64,000 nt of DNA, taken from positions 1,364,001 to 1,428,000 of the forward strand of contig NZ_CP180351.1 of the NCBI RefSeq assembly GCF_048006345.1, written 5' to 3'. The stretch is from Marivita sp030148515 (lineage in GTDB: Bacteria > Pseudomonadota > Alphaproteobacteria > Rhodobacterales > Rhodobacteraceae). Positions 19,260 through 28,775 of the stretch are shown here, in pieces; the stretch's first letter is position 1, and every line of letters begins with the position of its first letter. A program made the translations under genes and the position numbers. The notes beneath the pieces were generated by a model. The model had not been told where the DNA came from. It was given only the letters and a program-made list of their open reading frames with translations, and did no database searches.

Positions 19260-20012
19260 ATGGCGAACCTCAAGGCACGGCTGCGCGATACGGAGGACAG
19301 GATGCTGTTCTACGTCTGCACGATACCTTCCGCTGTGGTCAGTCAGGCTGTCGCCGCAGCAGGAGCAGATGCGGTCATCATCGATATGGAACATGGCGCG
19401 CTGGACCACGCCAGCGTACATGCCATGATCGCCGCCACTGCTGGAACAAAATGCGCCCCGCTGGTCAGGGTGGCCGAGAATGACACCACGCAAGTCAAGC
19501 GGATGCTGGACCTTGGGGCCGAAGGCATCGTGTTCCCGTTGGTCCGTACCGTTGATGATGCACGCCGCGCGGTGGCATCCCTGCGCTATCCGCCCAACGG
19601 CACACGCGGCTTTGGTCCTTTCATCGCCCAGTCCCGCTGGGGATCTTCAATGCCGACCTTCGCAGCGGATACCGAAGACAAGTTGGTCTGTTGTCTGCTG
19701 ATCGAAACCGCCGAGGCTATCGAAAACATCGATAACATTCTTGCAGTCGAGGGCGTCGATTGTGCGGTAACAGCGCTGTTCGACCTGACCGTCGACCTAG
19801 GCGTCATGGGACAGTTCACCCATCCCAAATTGCTGGAAGCAATCGGCAAAATCGAAGAGGCGGCGCGTAAGAACAATGTCCCGCTGATCAGCAACATAAC
19901 CTCGTCTGAACATGCAAAAGAGCTTTTCGCCAAGGGGTATCGCGGGATCGGCGGGTTCGATGTTCTGGCACTTCGGGCAAATGCCACGGACCTTTGCAAA
20001 CTGTTGGACTGA
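19260..20012 (+). CDS. HpcH/HpaI family aldolase
   Basis: A 250-aa class II pyruvate-type aldolase, cytoplasmic, cleaving or forming 2-keto-3-deoxy or hydroxy-oxo acids with a divalent metal. Visible landmarks are VIIDMEHGALDH, LVRVAEND, GAEGIVFPLVRTVDDARR, RYPPNGTRGFGPF and the metal-ligand Glu in CLLIETAEAIENID. ATG at 19260 has AGGAG 6 bases upstream, better than the ATG at 19230. It lies 104 bases before the second flavoenzyme paralogue, so the two are likely co-expressed. The true substrate is unknown. Confidence 0.85.
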   Translation: MANLKARLRDTEDRMLFYVCTIPSAVVSQAVAAAGADAVIIDMEHGALDHASVHAMIAATAGTKCAPLVRVAENDTTQVKRMLDLGAEGIVFPLVRTVDDARRAVASLRYPPNGTRGFGPFIAQSRWGSSMPTFAADTEDKLVCCLLIETAEAIENIDNILAVEGVDCAVTALFDLTVDLGVMGQFTHPKLLEAIGKIEEAARKNNVPLISNITSSEHAKELFAKGYRGIGGFDVLALRANATDLCKLLD

Positions 20013-20116
20013 CAATCGAGGATGCCGGGCCGCTTGCGACATGAGGTGTCGGTAACGGACAGGCTTGGCGCAGTACTGCACAACAGATTTGCGACAAACG
20101 TTCAGAGGGGCTCGAA

Positions 20117-22522
20117 ATGAAAACCACCACTCGTGTCTGTGTCATTGGCGGCGGCGTCGTCGGAGTGTCCGTTCTCTATCACCTGACCAAGCTCGGCTGG
20201 TCGGACGTGATGCTGGTAGAACGGTCCGAGCTGACCTCGGGGAGCACCTGGCACGCGGCGGGCGGGTTTCACACGCTGAATGGCGACACCAATATGGCCG
20301 CGCTGCAGGGCTATACGATCCGGCTGTACAAGGAACTCGAAGAGATCACCGGCATGTCCTGCGGGCTGCACCATGTGGGCGGCATCACGCTGGCCGACAA
20401 CCGCGACCGGTTCGACATGCTGCTCGCCGAACGGGCCAAGCACCGCTACATGGGATTGGATACACAGATCGTCGGGCCGGAGGAGATCGCGAAGATCGCG
20501 CCGATCACCAATCTGGAGGGTATCCTTGGCGCCTTGTACGATCCGCTCGATGGGCACCTTGATCCGTCGGGTACAACCCATGCCTATGCCAAGGCCGCGC
20601 GGATGGGTGGGGCCACCATCGAAACCCATGTGATGGTGCAGGAAACCACGCAGCGCCCGGACGGGACATGGAACGTCGTGACCGACAAGGGCACCATCCA
20701 TGCCGAACACGTGGTCAATGCGGGTGGTCTTTGGGCGCGCGAAGTGGGCGCGATGGCGGGCGTTTACCTGCCGCTGCATCCGATGGAACACCAGTACATC
20801 GTCACCGACGAGATCGCGGAGATTTACGAACGGGACAGCGAGCATCCGCATGTGATGGACCCGGCGGGCGAGTCCTATCTGCGTCAGGAGGGGCGCGGGC
20901 TCTGCATCGGGTTCTACGAACAGCCCTGCCGGCCCTGGGCGGTGAATGGCACGCCGTGGACCTTTGGGCATGAGTTGTTGCCCGACGATTTCGACAAGAT
21001 CGAGGACAGCATCGCCTTTGCCTACAAGCGCTTCCCGGTGCTGGAACGCGCGGGCGTCAAATCGGTGATCCATGGGCCGTTCACCTTTGCGCCGGACGGC
21101 AACCCGCTGGTTGGCCCGGTGCCAGGACTGCGCAATTACTGGTCGGCCTGCGGTGTCATGGCGGGCTTCAGCCAGGGTGGCGGGGTCGGCCTGATGCTGG
21201 CGCAGTGGATGATCGAAGGGGAATGTGAGCGCGATGTGTCGGCGATGGATGTTGCGCGGTTTGGGGATTGGATCAGCCCCGGCTACACCCTGCCCAAGGT
21301 GATCGAAAACTACCAGAAACGCTTTTCCGTCAGCTACCCGAACGAAGAGCTGCCCGCCGCGCGGCCCAACCGCACGACGATGATGTATGACATCTTCGAC
21401 GACATGGGCGCGGTCTGGGGCGCGCAGTTCGGGCTGGAGGTGGTCAACTATTTCGCAGAAGGGGATGAAGCGCGGTATGAAACCCCGTCTTTCCGCCGCT
21501 CGAACGCATGGGAGGCCACTGCGCGCGAGGTGAAGGCCGTCCGTGAAGCTGTTGGAATCAATGAGGTTCAGAACTTCGGCAAGTACGAAGTGACGGGGCC
21601 GAACGCGCGCGAGTGGCTCGACCGCGTTATGGCAGGTCGGGTGCCGAAACCGGGGCGGTTGTCGCTCACGCCTATGCTGTCGCACAAAGGCCGGCTGATC
21701 GGAGATTTCACCATCTCGTGCCTGTCGGACACCCATTTCCAACTCACTGCCAGCTACGGCGCGCAGGCCTATCACATGCGCTGGTTTGAACAGAACGCTA
21801 CCGAGGGCGTCACCGTCCGCAACGTGTCGGATCAGCTCACCGGGTTCCAGATCGCGGGGCCGAATGCCCGCAAGGTGCTGGAGGCTGTCACACGCGATGC
21901 GACGGACCTCAAGTTCATGGATGTACGTCCGATGACCGTCGGCATGACGCCCTGCCTTGTGCAGCGGGTCAGCTATACGGCTGGTCTGGGGTACGAGATC
22001 TACTGCGAACCAGTGGCGCAGCGGCAGTTATGGCACACGCTGTGGACGGCCGGTCAGGAGTTTGGCATGCGCCCCTTCGGCATGCGCGCGATGATGTCGC
22101 TGCGGCTGGACAAGTTCTTTGGGTCTTGGCTGTCTGAGTTTTCGCCGGATTACACACCCGGAGAGACCGGACTGGACCGCTTTATCGCGTGGTCAAAGAA
22201 TGCCGATTTCATCGGACGGGTCGCCGCTGAGGCCGAACGCGCCAATCCGCCGGACCGGGTGCTGTGCGCATTTGAGGTGGCCGTAAACGATGCCGATGTG
22301 AACGCCTATGAGCCGATCTGGATCGATGGGGCTGTGCAGGGCTTCTGCACGTCGGGCGGCTATTCGCACCATGCGGGCAAATCCATCGCACTGGCCCTGA
22401 TCCCCCGCAGCTATGCACAGGACGGTCAAAAAGCGCAGATCGAGATATTGGGCGAGATGTGTGACGCGACGCTCATCACCACTCCCCTCTACGACGCTGA
22501 CGGGGCGCAAATGCGCGGCTAG
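20117..22522 (+). CDS. Dimethylglycine dehydrogenase-like FAD/GcvT fusion, paralogue 2
   Basis: An 801-aa paralogue of the gene at 16663, same layout: FAD motif VIGGGVVGVSVLYHL, covalent-FAD His in GSTWHAAGG, a DAO domain to about residue 370, and GcvT domains with VTGPNAREWLDRVMAGR, TAGLGYEIYCE and MMSLRLDKFFGSWLSEF. GAGGGG precedes the ATG. Divergence from paralogue 1 is substantial, so each may oxidise a different methylated amine. The next gene starts 9 bases downstream. Cytoplasmic by absence of a signal peptide. Confidence 0.88.
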   Translation: MKTTTRVCVIGGGVVGVSVLYHLTKLGWSDVMLVERSELTSGSTWHAAGGFHTLNGDTNMAALQGYTIRLYKELEEITGMSCGLHHVGGITLADNRDRFDMLLAERAKHRYMGLDTQIVGPEEIAKIAPITNLEGILGALYDPLDGHLDPSGTTHAYAKAARMGGATIETHVMVQETTQRPDGTWNVVTDKGTIHAEHVVNAGGLWAREVGAMAGVYLPLHPMEHQYIVTDEIAEIYERDSEHPHVMDPAGESYLRQEGRGLCIGFYEQPCRPWAVNGTPWTFGHELLPDDFDKIEDSIAFAYKRFPVLERAGVKSVIHGPFTFAPDGNPLVGPVPGLRNYWSACGVMAGFSQGGGVGLMLAQWMIEGECERDVSAMDVARFGDWISPGYTLPKVIENYQKRFSVSYPNEELPAARPNRTTMMYDIFDDMGAVWGAQFGLEVVNYFAEGDEARYETPSFRRSNAWEATAREVKAVREAVGINEVQNFGKYEVTGPNAREWLDRVMAGRVPKPGRLSLTPMLSHKGRLIGDFTISCLSDTHFQLTASYGAQAYHMRWFEQNATEGVTVRNVSDQLTGFQIAGPNARKVLEAVTRDATDLKFMDVRPMTVGMTPCLVQRVSYTAGLGYEIYCEPVAQRQLWHTLWTAGQEFGMRPFGMRAMMSLRLDKFFGSWLSEFSPDYTPGETGLDRFIAWSKNADFIGRVAAEAERANPPDRVLCAFEVAVNDADVNAYEPIWIDGAVQGFCTSGGYSHHAGKSIALALIPRSYAQDGQKAQIEILGEMCDATLITTPLYDADGAQMRG

Positions 22523-22531
22523 ACTGAGGGC

Positions 22532-23137
22532 ATGACCCAGATAACACTTGTGATTCCCGCAGCCGGGGCCAGCCGCCGGATGGGCGACCGTGACAAATTG
22601 CTGGAACCTGTGGACGGAAACCCCCTTTTGCGCGGCGTTGCAGAACGGGCTTTGACGGTGAGCGGGGATGTGATCGTCACCCTGCCCTCGCTCACCCATC
22701 CGCGCGCGGGCGTCTTGGAGGGTTTGTCGGTTCGGCAAATCCCGGTGCCCGATGCAACAGATGGCATGTCCGCCTCTTTACGGCGCGCCGGAGCCTTGGT
22801 GCCGGACACGGCTGAAGGTGTGATGATCTTGCCAGCCGACATGCCCGACCTCACGGAAGACGATCTGCGCCATGTTATACAGGCGTTCAGCGATGCCAGC
22901 GGCGCGTTTCTGGTTCAGGCGACTGGCGCCGATGGCACGCCGGGTCACCCGGTCGTTTTTCCCACAGACCTGATGCCGGAGTTCCAGAACCTGACCGGAG
23001 ACGCGGGTGCGCGGGCGATCCTGCAGGCCAACCGCCACCGTTTGATCCGTGTCGCTCTACCCGGCGAAAACGCGCTGACCGATCTGGATACGCCCGACGC
23101 GTGGACGGTTTGGCGGGCAAACAACCCTGACCGGTGA
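22532..23137 (+). CDS. MobA/MocA-like nucleotidyltransferase
   Basis: A 201-aa NTP-transferase-fold protein. The opening LVIPAAGASRRMGDRDKLLEPV holds the Gly-rich nucleotide site and the RxDK-like Lys; VMILPADMPDLTEDDL carries the metal-binding Asp; GHPVVFP is typical of the molybdenum-cofactor cytidylyl/guanylyltransferase group. It follows paralogue 2 by 9 bases, so an operon is likely, but no molybdoenzyme lies nearby. Family assignment is good; molybdenum cofactor as substrate is only a guess. Confidence 0.82.
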   Translation: MTQITLVIPAAGASRRMGDRDKLLEPVDGNPLLRGVAERALTVSGDVIVTLPSLTHPRAGVLEGLSVRQIPVPDATDGMSASLRRAGALVPDTAEGVMILPADMPDLTEDDLRHVIQAFSDASGAFLVQATGADGTPGHPVVFPTDLMPEFQNLTGDAGARAILQANRHRLIRVALPGENALTDLDTPDAWTVWRANNPDR

Positions 23138-23157
23138 TTGTGGATAAGTTTGCGGAC

Positions 23158-23192
23158 AAAAAAATGGGACGGCTCTCCCCAACCGTCCCATT
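23158..23192 (-). terminator. Intrinsic terminator for the minus-strand operon
   Basis: AATGGGACGG (23163-23172) and CCGTCCCATT (23183-23192) form a perfect 10-bp stem. The seven A at 23158-23164 become a T-run on the minus strand, so it terminates the leftward operon ending at 23345. The MobA-like gene on the plus strand ends just before it and may also use the hairpin. The remaining bases to 23344 hold no gene I can see. Confidence 0.85.
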
Positions 23193-23344
23193 CTGTCCAA
23201 TCGCTGCCACTTTCGGGCGCAATCGGCTATAAATTCGCCGATACTTTAGTCGGTGAGCAAGACACTACTCAAGAAACACTTCAAAGCAAGTCAAAAATGA
23301 CCGTTTTGTGACCAAGCACTTCGATGACCACCGGATCGCTGACG

Positions 23345-23899
23345 TCAGGGAACGCGCCATTCTCCAGTCCAGTTGTCGTCCGCGCTAAAAACAGCGCGTC
23401 TGTGCGGATCGATCAACTGCATGAGTTCAATCGATTCGATTTGGCAGATCAGCACCGTGAACCAGTCGCGACTGGCGAGCTTGGTGTATGCATGGGCATT
23501 TGGGATCGGAGTGCCGGGCTTCGGGGATGCGCCGTAAGCGATGCGCGAACCATCTGGCACGTTTTGCCAGCGATCACCGACATCCTCGCCTTGATGAATG
23601 GACACGCGTGTGGATAACCTCAGTTGCAGTTTGGCTTTTTCATCCCAGACCATCAGTTGAGCGCGAGGGTTGGCACACAGCGACGTGACCTTGTCCGACC
23701 CACCGTCGGTGTGGACTTCGACGGTGCCATCGCGTCGGCTGGCCCCCCGCAGAACAACCGTGCGAGCTTCGGGCGCACCTTCAGGCGATACGGTGGCAAA
23801 GACCGGGTGGCGCGCAGCAGCATGCCGGTCCACCACGCCGCGCGTCAGGCGTTGCCAGCCGAGGTCGAGAAAGGCGGCAAGGTCTTGCGGGTCACTCAT
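23345..23899 (-). CDS. PNPOx-like FMN-binding protein
   Basis: A 184-aa split-barrel flavoprotein of the pyridoxamine-5-phosphate-oxidase-like group. RHPVFATVSPEGAPEARTVVLRG is the FMN-binding strand pair, followed by VHTDGGSDKVTSL and RAQLMVWDEKAKLQLRLS. The canonical PdxH C-terminal RLRP-type segment is absent, so classical PLP synthesis is doubtful. Its start overlaps the AttH-like gene by 8 bases, making it last in a four-gene operon with an FtsX-type transporter. Confidence 0.8.
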   Translation of the reverse strand: MSDPQDLAAFLDLGWQRLTRGVVDRHAAARHPVFATVSPEGAPEARTVVLRGASRRDGTVEVHTDGGSDKVTSLCANPRAQLMVWDEKAKLQLRLSTRVSIHQGEDVGDRWQNVPDGSRIAYGASPKPGTPIPNAHAYTKLASRDWFTVLICQIESIELMQLIDPHRRAVFSADDNWTGEWRVP

Positions 23900-24932
23900 A
23901 GCCTGTCATCTCCAGATAGCCGCGCCCCGTATGAGAGCCTTGGACGGTGACCGGCCCTTCCCAATAGGGAATGGACACCGCCATCCAGGCATCGGGGTTC
24001 AGAGCGGTGACGGTGACGTCGATGCCCTTGTCAGGTAGTTGCACCGCCCATTCCGTTGGCACCTCTCGCCCGGCAACGTCGTGCCAGGTCACAGGCTGCG
24101 CCGCGAAGGCCCCGTCAGGATAGGCCGTTGTCATGCCATCCGGCGCGATCCATGTGGCCGAGGAGAACGACGTGCCATCGTCCTCGCGCAGCAGGAAGCC
24201 CATCAACTTGTCTCCGCTTTCGAAGGAGAGCGAGAACCAGTCCCAGCCCGATTGGCTGTCCGCCAAGGGTTGCGACGACCATTCCCGGTCGAGCCATGCC
24301 GACCCAGTGACAGGCACGTCGCCTGTTGGCAGGGTCAGTGTGCCCGTCACCTCGTAAAACGGTTGAGAGTAATAATAGCTGGCCTGCCCTTGCGCTGACT
24401 TGACCGAAAACCCACCCTCGCCGTGAAAGACCAGTGGCCCATTGGCTTGCAAGCTAAGGTCATAGGCAAAGGCTTGACCACGCGCGGTCAAGCGCAGGTC
24501 GTCGAAGGACGGTCCTGCCATCTGCCAATCGTCGATCCATGCTGCAAAAGGCTCCACCGTGACACCCGCCTGCCCGATCCCGCCGCGTGCGATGCGTTCG
24601 GCCACAAGATGCCTGTCGGGCGTGGTAACGGCAGCATGGGCGAACCAGACCTGCGGATCGGACCAGCCCTCGCGTGTTTCGGGTGCCAAGGCAGACCGGA
24701 ACAACGTCCACTGGATGCCATAGGCGGTGCCGTCGGGCCCGGTGAGGTTGGCGGTCAGATACCACCATTCGATCCGGTAGTCGGGATGCGCGCCATGATC
24801 CTGCGGGAAATCGAACACCGGGTTGGGTGTCGGAACGGCAAAGCCATCGGCATCGGTGCCCAGCCCTGCAAATCCCTGCGCGGCTACCTGAAGCGGCAGC
24901 CACAGAATCAAGAGAAGCGCCCTAGCGATCAT
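23892..24932 (-). CDS. Exported AttH/CrtC-like lipocalin-type protein
   Basis: A 346-aa protein with signal peptide MIARALLLILWLPLQVAAQ. The HPDYRIEWWYLTANL motif, YGIQWTLFR, FAHAAVTT and SAWLDREWSSQPL are the signature of the AttH/hydroxyneurosporene-synthase (CrtC) fold, two lipocalin-like barrels. In other bacteria AttH-type proteins are encoded with an FtsX-type permease and ATPase, as here. It overlaps the permease stop by 11 bases. Likely a periplasmic partner binding or hydrating a hydrophobic molecule; no carotenoid genes are nearby, so a carotenoid role is not supported. Confidence 0.85.
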   Translation of the reverse strand: MIARALLLILWLPLQVAAQGFAGLGTDADGFAVPTPNPVFDFPQDHGAHPDYRIEWWYLTANLTGPDGTAYGIQWTLFRSALAPETREGWSDPQVWFAHAAVTTPDRHLVAERIARGGIGQAGVTVEPFAAWIDDWQMAGPSFDDLRLTARGQAFAYDLSLQANGPLVFHGEGGFSVKSAQGQASYYYSQPFYEVTGTLTLPTGDVPVTGSAWLDREWSSQPLADSQSGWDWFSLSFESGDKLMGFLLREDDGTSFSSATWIAPDGMTTAYPDGAFAAQPVTWHDVAGREVPTEWAVQLPDKGIDVTVTALNPDAWMAVSIPYWEGPVTVQGSHTGRGYLEMTGYE

Positions 24933-27318
24933 TGGCGAACACCTTGAGCAGAGCCGATGGCGGCGTGCGCGCCAACCGGATGGCCGGCCAGAGCGCGGCC
25001 AGCGCCGCCGCGAGCAGTGCGAACAGGGTCAGCAGCGCATAATGGCCGGGGAAGAGATAAATCGGGAGTTTCCAGCCAAATGCCTCGACATTGACATAGG
25101 AGAGCAGCACCCAAGCCAGCATCAACCCGAGCGGAATTGCCAGAAGGGTTGTGACCATCGCAAGCACCACGGCGCGGATCAGTTCAAGTTGCCCCAGTTT
25201 GCGCCGGGTCAGCCCCAAAGCCCAAACAGGGGCAAGCTGCGGCACCCGGATCGACGCAAGGGTGAGTAGGCTCATCAGGATGGCGAATGCGGCGACCGCG
25301 AGTGTGAGAATGTTCAAAGCGCCCGTGACCGTGAAGGTGCGTTCGAACACGCCCAAAGAGAACGCCTTGATCCGCGACTGATCGGTGATGGCGGTTTCGG
25401 GCAAACCGTATTCTGCCGTCAACCTGTCACGCAGCGCGGTCGGATCGTCTGTGCGCACCCCGAAAGAGGTCGCCACAAGATCCGGATACAGGTCGCGGAA
25501 CACAGTTTCCGAAATCAGCGCCTGTCCCAGCGGGTTGCCGTAATCGGCCACGATGGCGGCAATCGGCAAAATCAGGTTTGACGAGATGACCAAGCGGTCC
25601 CCGGTCCAAACATCCGCACGACGGGCCAGTTGCTCACTGACCACAACTGCGCGACCGTCCTCAACCCGATCCCAGACATTGGGCGTGTCCTCAAGAAACA
25701 GCCAGTTTTCTCTGTAGGTCGGACCCACGCGGACACCGAACAGGTCGGTGGGCACGCCAGCGATCTCGGTCTCGGTCGACAGGAGCGGCAGAACCTCGCG
25801 GGCCTCAGACAGCAAGATCGCTTCGACTTCCAGACTCTGCGCCTCGTCTTCCACACGGATGAACAGTTCGGGTGCCAGCCGTTGATCAAGGAAATCGACA
25901 AAGGTCACACGAAAGCTCGACACCATCGTGGACACGCCCACATTCGCCGCCGTTGCCAGCAAGAGCGCCATCAAGGCGAGGCTCAACCCCGGCACCTGTT
26001 GGCGCGTGTCGGCCCAGAACCATTGCCACATCGCAGAGCGCGCGCGCTGGTTTGCGAACCAGACCGCCCCACGCAGCAAGAGCGGCAGGATCAGAGCGGC
26101 ACCGATCAACAGGCAGGCCAAGAGCGCGAAAGCAAGGGTCAGGCCCCGCCCCCAGATCGCGATAGCGCCGCCCACGACAAAGAGCAGCGCCGCCAACGCG
26201 CCAAGCCGCCAAGCGGTTTCCCCCGAGGCGACAGCCCAGGCCCGTGGCCGCGCACTGGCCAGTATCGGCATCTTCGCAATCTTCCAAAGTGCGCCTGCGG
26301 CAGCTAAACCGGTGCCGACAACCGCGATTGCCATACCCGAAAGCCACCATTCGGACCGCAATTGCAACGTGCCCGCAACCGACGCGCCATAAAGCCCCTG
26401 AAGGGTCGCGGCCACGTTTGGCAAAAGAACGGCTGCGATCACGTATCCCAGAGCCACCCCAATGGCGCCAGCCAGCAGCGCGAACACCACCAACTCCGAA
26501 ATTATCAACCCAATCAGTACATTGAGCGGCACTCCTAAAGCGCGGAGCGTGCGGACCATGCTGCGGCGCTGTTCAAAGGCGAGGCTGATGGTGCCGTGTA
26601 CGATGAAGATGCCAACGGCAAAACTGAGCAAACCGAAGGCGGTCAGGTTCAGGTGAAAGCTGTCTGTCAGCCGGTTTGCGCCCGTATCCTGCGCTGGCTG
26701 GCGGACAAGGCTGGGCGCAACCTCTGCCAAAGAAGGCAGACCAATCGGTTGTGACTGTGCGATGATGAGGCGGCTGAGCGTGCCCTCTGCTGACAGGAGG
26801 GTCTGCGCCACACCGATATCCGACAGCGCGACACCCGGCGCGATGCTTGGGTCGGCGATGACCCGCTGTGACACCGTCCCTTCAAGCGCCTTTGCCACAT
26901 CCGGTGCTGCGAACAGAACGCCCCGCGTCAGGAAATCGTCGAGGTTGGAGTCATCCTGCATCCCCACGGGCGCGATGGTGCCCGGTGCGGTCAGTGGATC
27001 GAGGCCGACCAGACGCACGCTGCCCGCCTCAACGCGCAACCGGCCCTCAATCACGGGCGATACCTGCCACCCGGCACGGCGCAGCGCGATATAGGTGGAT
27101 TGGTCAATCCTCTCGCCAGTTCGGAGCAAAAGCTGGTCGAACTGCCCTTCACCCAAAGTGGCCGCTGCCGCGTCATAGCTCGCGCGCGCCTCGGCATTGA
27201 TGGCTTGCACACCAGACCACAGCGCGGTTGCCAAAGCCAGCCCTGCAATCATTGCAAAGAATTGCAACCGGTTGCAGCGCCAATGGGACAAAAGGGCTGT
27301 CAGCGCGGTTGGGATCAC
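24922..27318 (-). CDS. FtsX/MacB-type ABC permease (YbbP/AttFG-like)
   Basis: A 798-aa inner-membrane protein with duplicated layout: an N-terminal span (FFAMIAGLALATALWSGV), a large periplasmic domain, three FtsX-type spans (LLSFAVGIFIVHGTISLAF, LIGLIISELVVFALLAGAI), more central spans, then a second periplasmic domain and FtsX module ending LARTPPSALLKVF. Such permeases move lipids or lipoproteins or act mechanically rather than as classical importers. GTG start at 27318 overlaps the ATPase stop as GTGA. Length matches the YbbP group (about 800 aa). Confidence 0.87.
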   Translation of the reverse strand: MIPTALTALLSHWRCNRLQFFAMIAGLALATALWSGVQAINAEARASYDAAAATLGEGQFDQLLLRTGERIDQSTYIALRRAGWQVSPVIEGRLRVEAGSVRLVGLDPLTAPGTIAPVGMQDDSNLDDFLTRGVLFAAPDVAKALEGTVSQRVIADPSIAPGVALSDIGVAQTLLSAEGTLSRLIIAQSQPIGLPSLAEVAPSLVRQPAQDTGANRLTDSFHLNLTAFGLLSFAVGIFIVHGTISLAFEQRRSMVRTLRALGVPLNVLIGLIISELVVFALLAGAIGVALGYVIAAVLLPNVAATLQGLYGASVAGTLQLRSEWWLSGMAIAVVGTGLAAAGALWKIAKMPILASARPRAWAVASGETAWRLGALAALLFVVGGAIAIWGRGLTLAFALLACLLIGAALILPLLLRGAVWFANQRARSAMWQWFWADTRQQVPGLSLALMALLLATAANVGVSTMVSSFRVTFVDFLDQRLAPELFIRVEDEAQSLEVEAILLSEAREVLPLLSTETEIAGVPTDLFGVRVGPTYRENWLFLEDTPNVWDRVEDGRAVVVSEQLARRADVWTGDRLVISSNLILPIAAIVADYGNPLGQALISETVFRDLYPDLVATSFGVRTDDPTALRDRLTAEYGLPETAITDQSRIKAFSLGVFERTFTVTGALNILTLAVAAFAILMSLLTLASIRVPQLAPVWALGLTRRKLGQLELIRAVVLAMVTTLLAIPLGLMLAWVLLSYVNVEAFGWKLPIYLFPGHYALLTLFALLAAALAALWPAIRLARTPPSALLKVFANDR

Positions 27319-27971
27319 ACCACGTGTCCCTGGCTGAGGTTCACATGGCGGCTCATCCGGCGCGCCACGCTTTGGGAATGGGTGACGATCAACAAAGCCG
27401 CGCCGGTTTCGCGTACAAGGCGCAGCATTTGCCCCAGCACTTCGGATGAGGTGGCTTCGTCGAGATTGCCGGTCGGTTCATCCGCAAGCACAAGCTTGGG
27501 CCGGGCCGTCAAGGTACGGGCGATGGCGACGCGCTGTTGTTGACCGCCAGACAGGGCCTCGGGGTATTTGTTCAGATGTTCGGTCAGGCCAAGCGCCTTG
27601 GACAGCCGCGCCGCTTGGTCGGCATCAAAGGCACCTGCCAGGCGCGCCTGAAACGCGATATTCGCTTCGACCGTCAGCGACGGGATGAGATTGAACTGCT
27701 GAAAGATCACACCCACGTCGGACCGCCGAAGTGCGGCCCTGTCAGTGTCGTTCATCGTGGTGATCTCGCGACCGCCGACGGTGATAGACCCGCTGTCGAC
27801 GCGGTCCAGCCCCCCGATGAGATGCAGAAGCGTGCTTTTGCCCGAGCCGGACTCTCCGGTCAGGGCAAGTGTTTCCCCACGCTCAAGCGACAACGACACA
27901 CCGCGCAGCACGGGCGCGTCCCCATCCGCTGCGGGAAAGGATTTGGTCACGTCTTTGACAGTCAACACCAT
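27315..27971 (-). CDS. ABC ATPase, LolD/YbbA type
   Basis: A 218-aa nucleotide-binding subunit: Walker A GESGSGKSTLLH, Q-loop VIFQQFNLIP, signature LSGGQQQRVAIARTL, Walker B LVLADEPTGNLD and the switch-His in LLIVTHSQSVARR. This is the MacB/LolD subgroup that partners FtsX-type permeases. It is first in the overlapping operon ATPase-permease-AttH-PNPOx and is divergent from the 28071 gene across about 100 bases. Confidence 0.93.
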   Translation of the reverse strand: MVLTVKDVTKSFPAADGDAPVLRGVSLSLERGETLALTGESGSGKSTLLHLIGGLDRVDSGSITVGGREITTMNDTDRAALRRSDVGVIFQQFNLIPSLTVEANIAFQARLAGAFDADQAARLSKALGLTEHLNKYPEALSGGQQQRVAIARTLTARPKLVLADEPTGNLDEATSSEVLGQMLRLVRETGAALLIVTHSQSVARRMSRHVNLSQGHVV

Positions 27972-28070
27972 GTGCCTGAGCTATCACGCGGTACGGAAAG
28001 GAAAAGCCCGGACGTATAAAAAGCACCGCCGCACTTTGCCGCGTGTGATTGCGGTGCTACCTCGGGTGCC

Positions 28071-28775
28071 ATGAGTGCGTTTATCCTATCACCAGAAACG
28101 GTCTGGAATCCCAAAGCGCTTGAGACCGGATCGGTCCCACGCAAGGTGCTTCATCGCATCGCGTTCCTGCCCAAGGGCGGTGGCGCGGCGCTGTCTGCGC
28201 GGGTGATTATCGAGAACGAGCCGCTGCGCTATTTCATTGCCTTGTCGCCCTTCGTGGTCGCCATGTTCATCTGGCGCGATCTGGCCTTACCGATTTCGCA
28301 GGCTCCGGTGGCGATGATCATCGTGATCGGCTTTTTCGAGATGAAGGTGCTGCGGGTCTCGGCCGAAAAGCGCAAGACGCTGATGGACGAGGACGAGGCT
28401 GCACGAGCGCTGGATACATTGAATTTCCGCGCGCGGCGGGTGCTGACCAAGCTGGCCGCGCTGCGGGGGCAGACCAGCGGCGAATTGATGCTGGTGGTCG
28501 AGCAGTCAGAACTGGCGCATATCACCCCCCTGACACTCGTGTCGGTGCAGACCCGCGAGGGCAAGCCGCGCATCCTGCCTTTGGCGCCGGAGGAACGGGA
28601 TTTGATTTCGGCTGAGCTTTTTGATTCCGAGTTCACCGAACGGATGCTGCACAGGGCGAACCTGCGCGAAGACGTGTTTTTGCGATTCGTAAGCTTTGAT
28701 GCGCGGGGCGTCTCGGGTCATGCCCGGTTGGCGGCCTTGCTGGACGGACCCGCACCGCAGGAGGCCCCGGCATGA
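28071..28775 (+). CDS. Two-span membrane protein of unknown function preceding MoxR
   Basis: A 234-aa protein not recognised as a named family. Two hydrophobic stretches near residues 57-85 (LRYFIALSPFVVAMFIW and PVAMIIVIGFFEM) suggest a membrane hairpin, with a large charged C-terminal cytoplasmic part rich in Glu/Arg. The stop overlaps the MoxR start as ATGA, so tight co-translation is expected. It may be a membrane anchor or client adaptor for the MoxR/VWA pair; this is inference from position only. Confidence 0.78.
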   Translation: MSAFILSPETVWNPKALETGSVPRKVLHRIAFLPKGGGAALSARVIIENEPLRYFIALSPFVVAMFIWRDLALPISQAPVAMIIVIGFFEMKVLRVSAEKRKTLMDEDEAARALDTLNFRARRVLTKLAALRGQTSGELMLVVEQSELAHITPLTLVSVQTREGKPRILPLAPEERDLISAELFDSEFTERMLHRANLREDVFLRFVSFDARGVSGHARLAALLDGPAPQEAPA

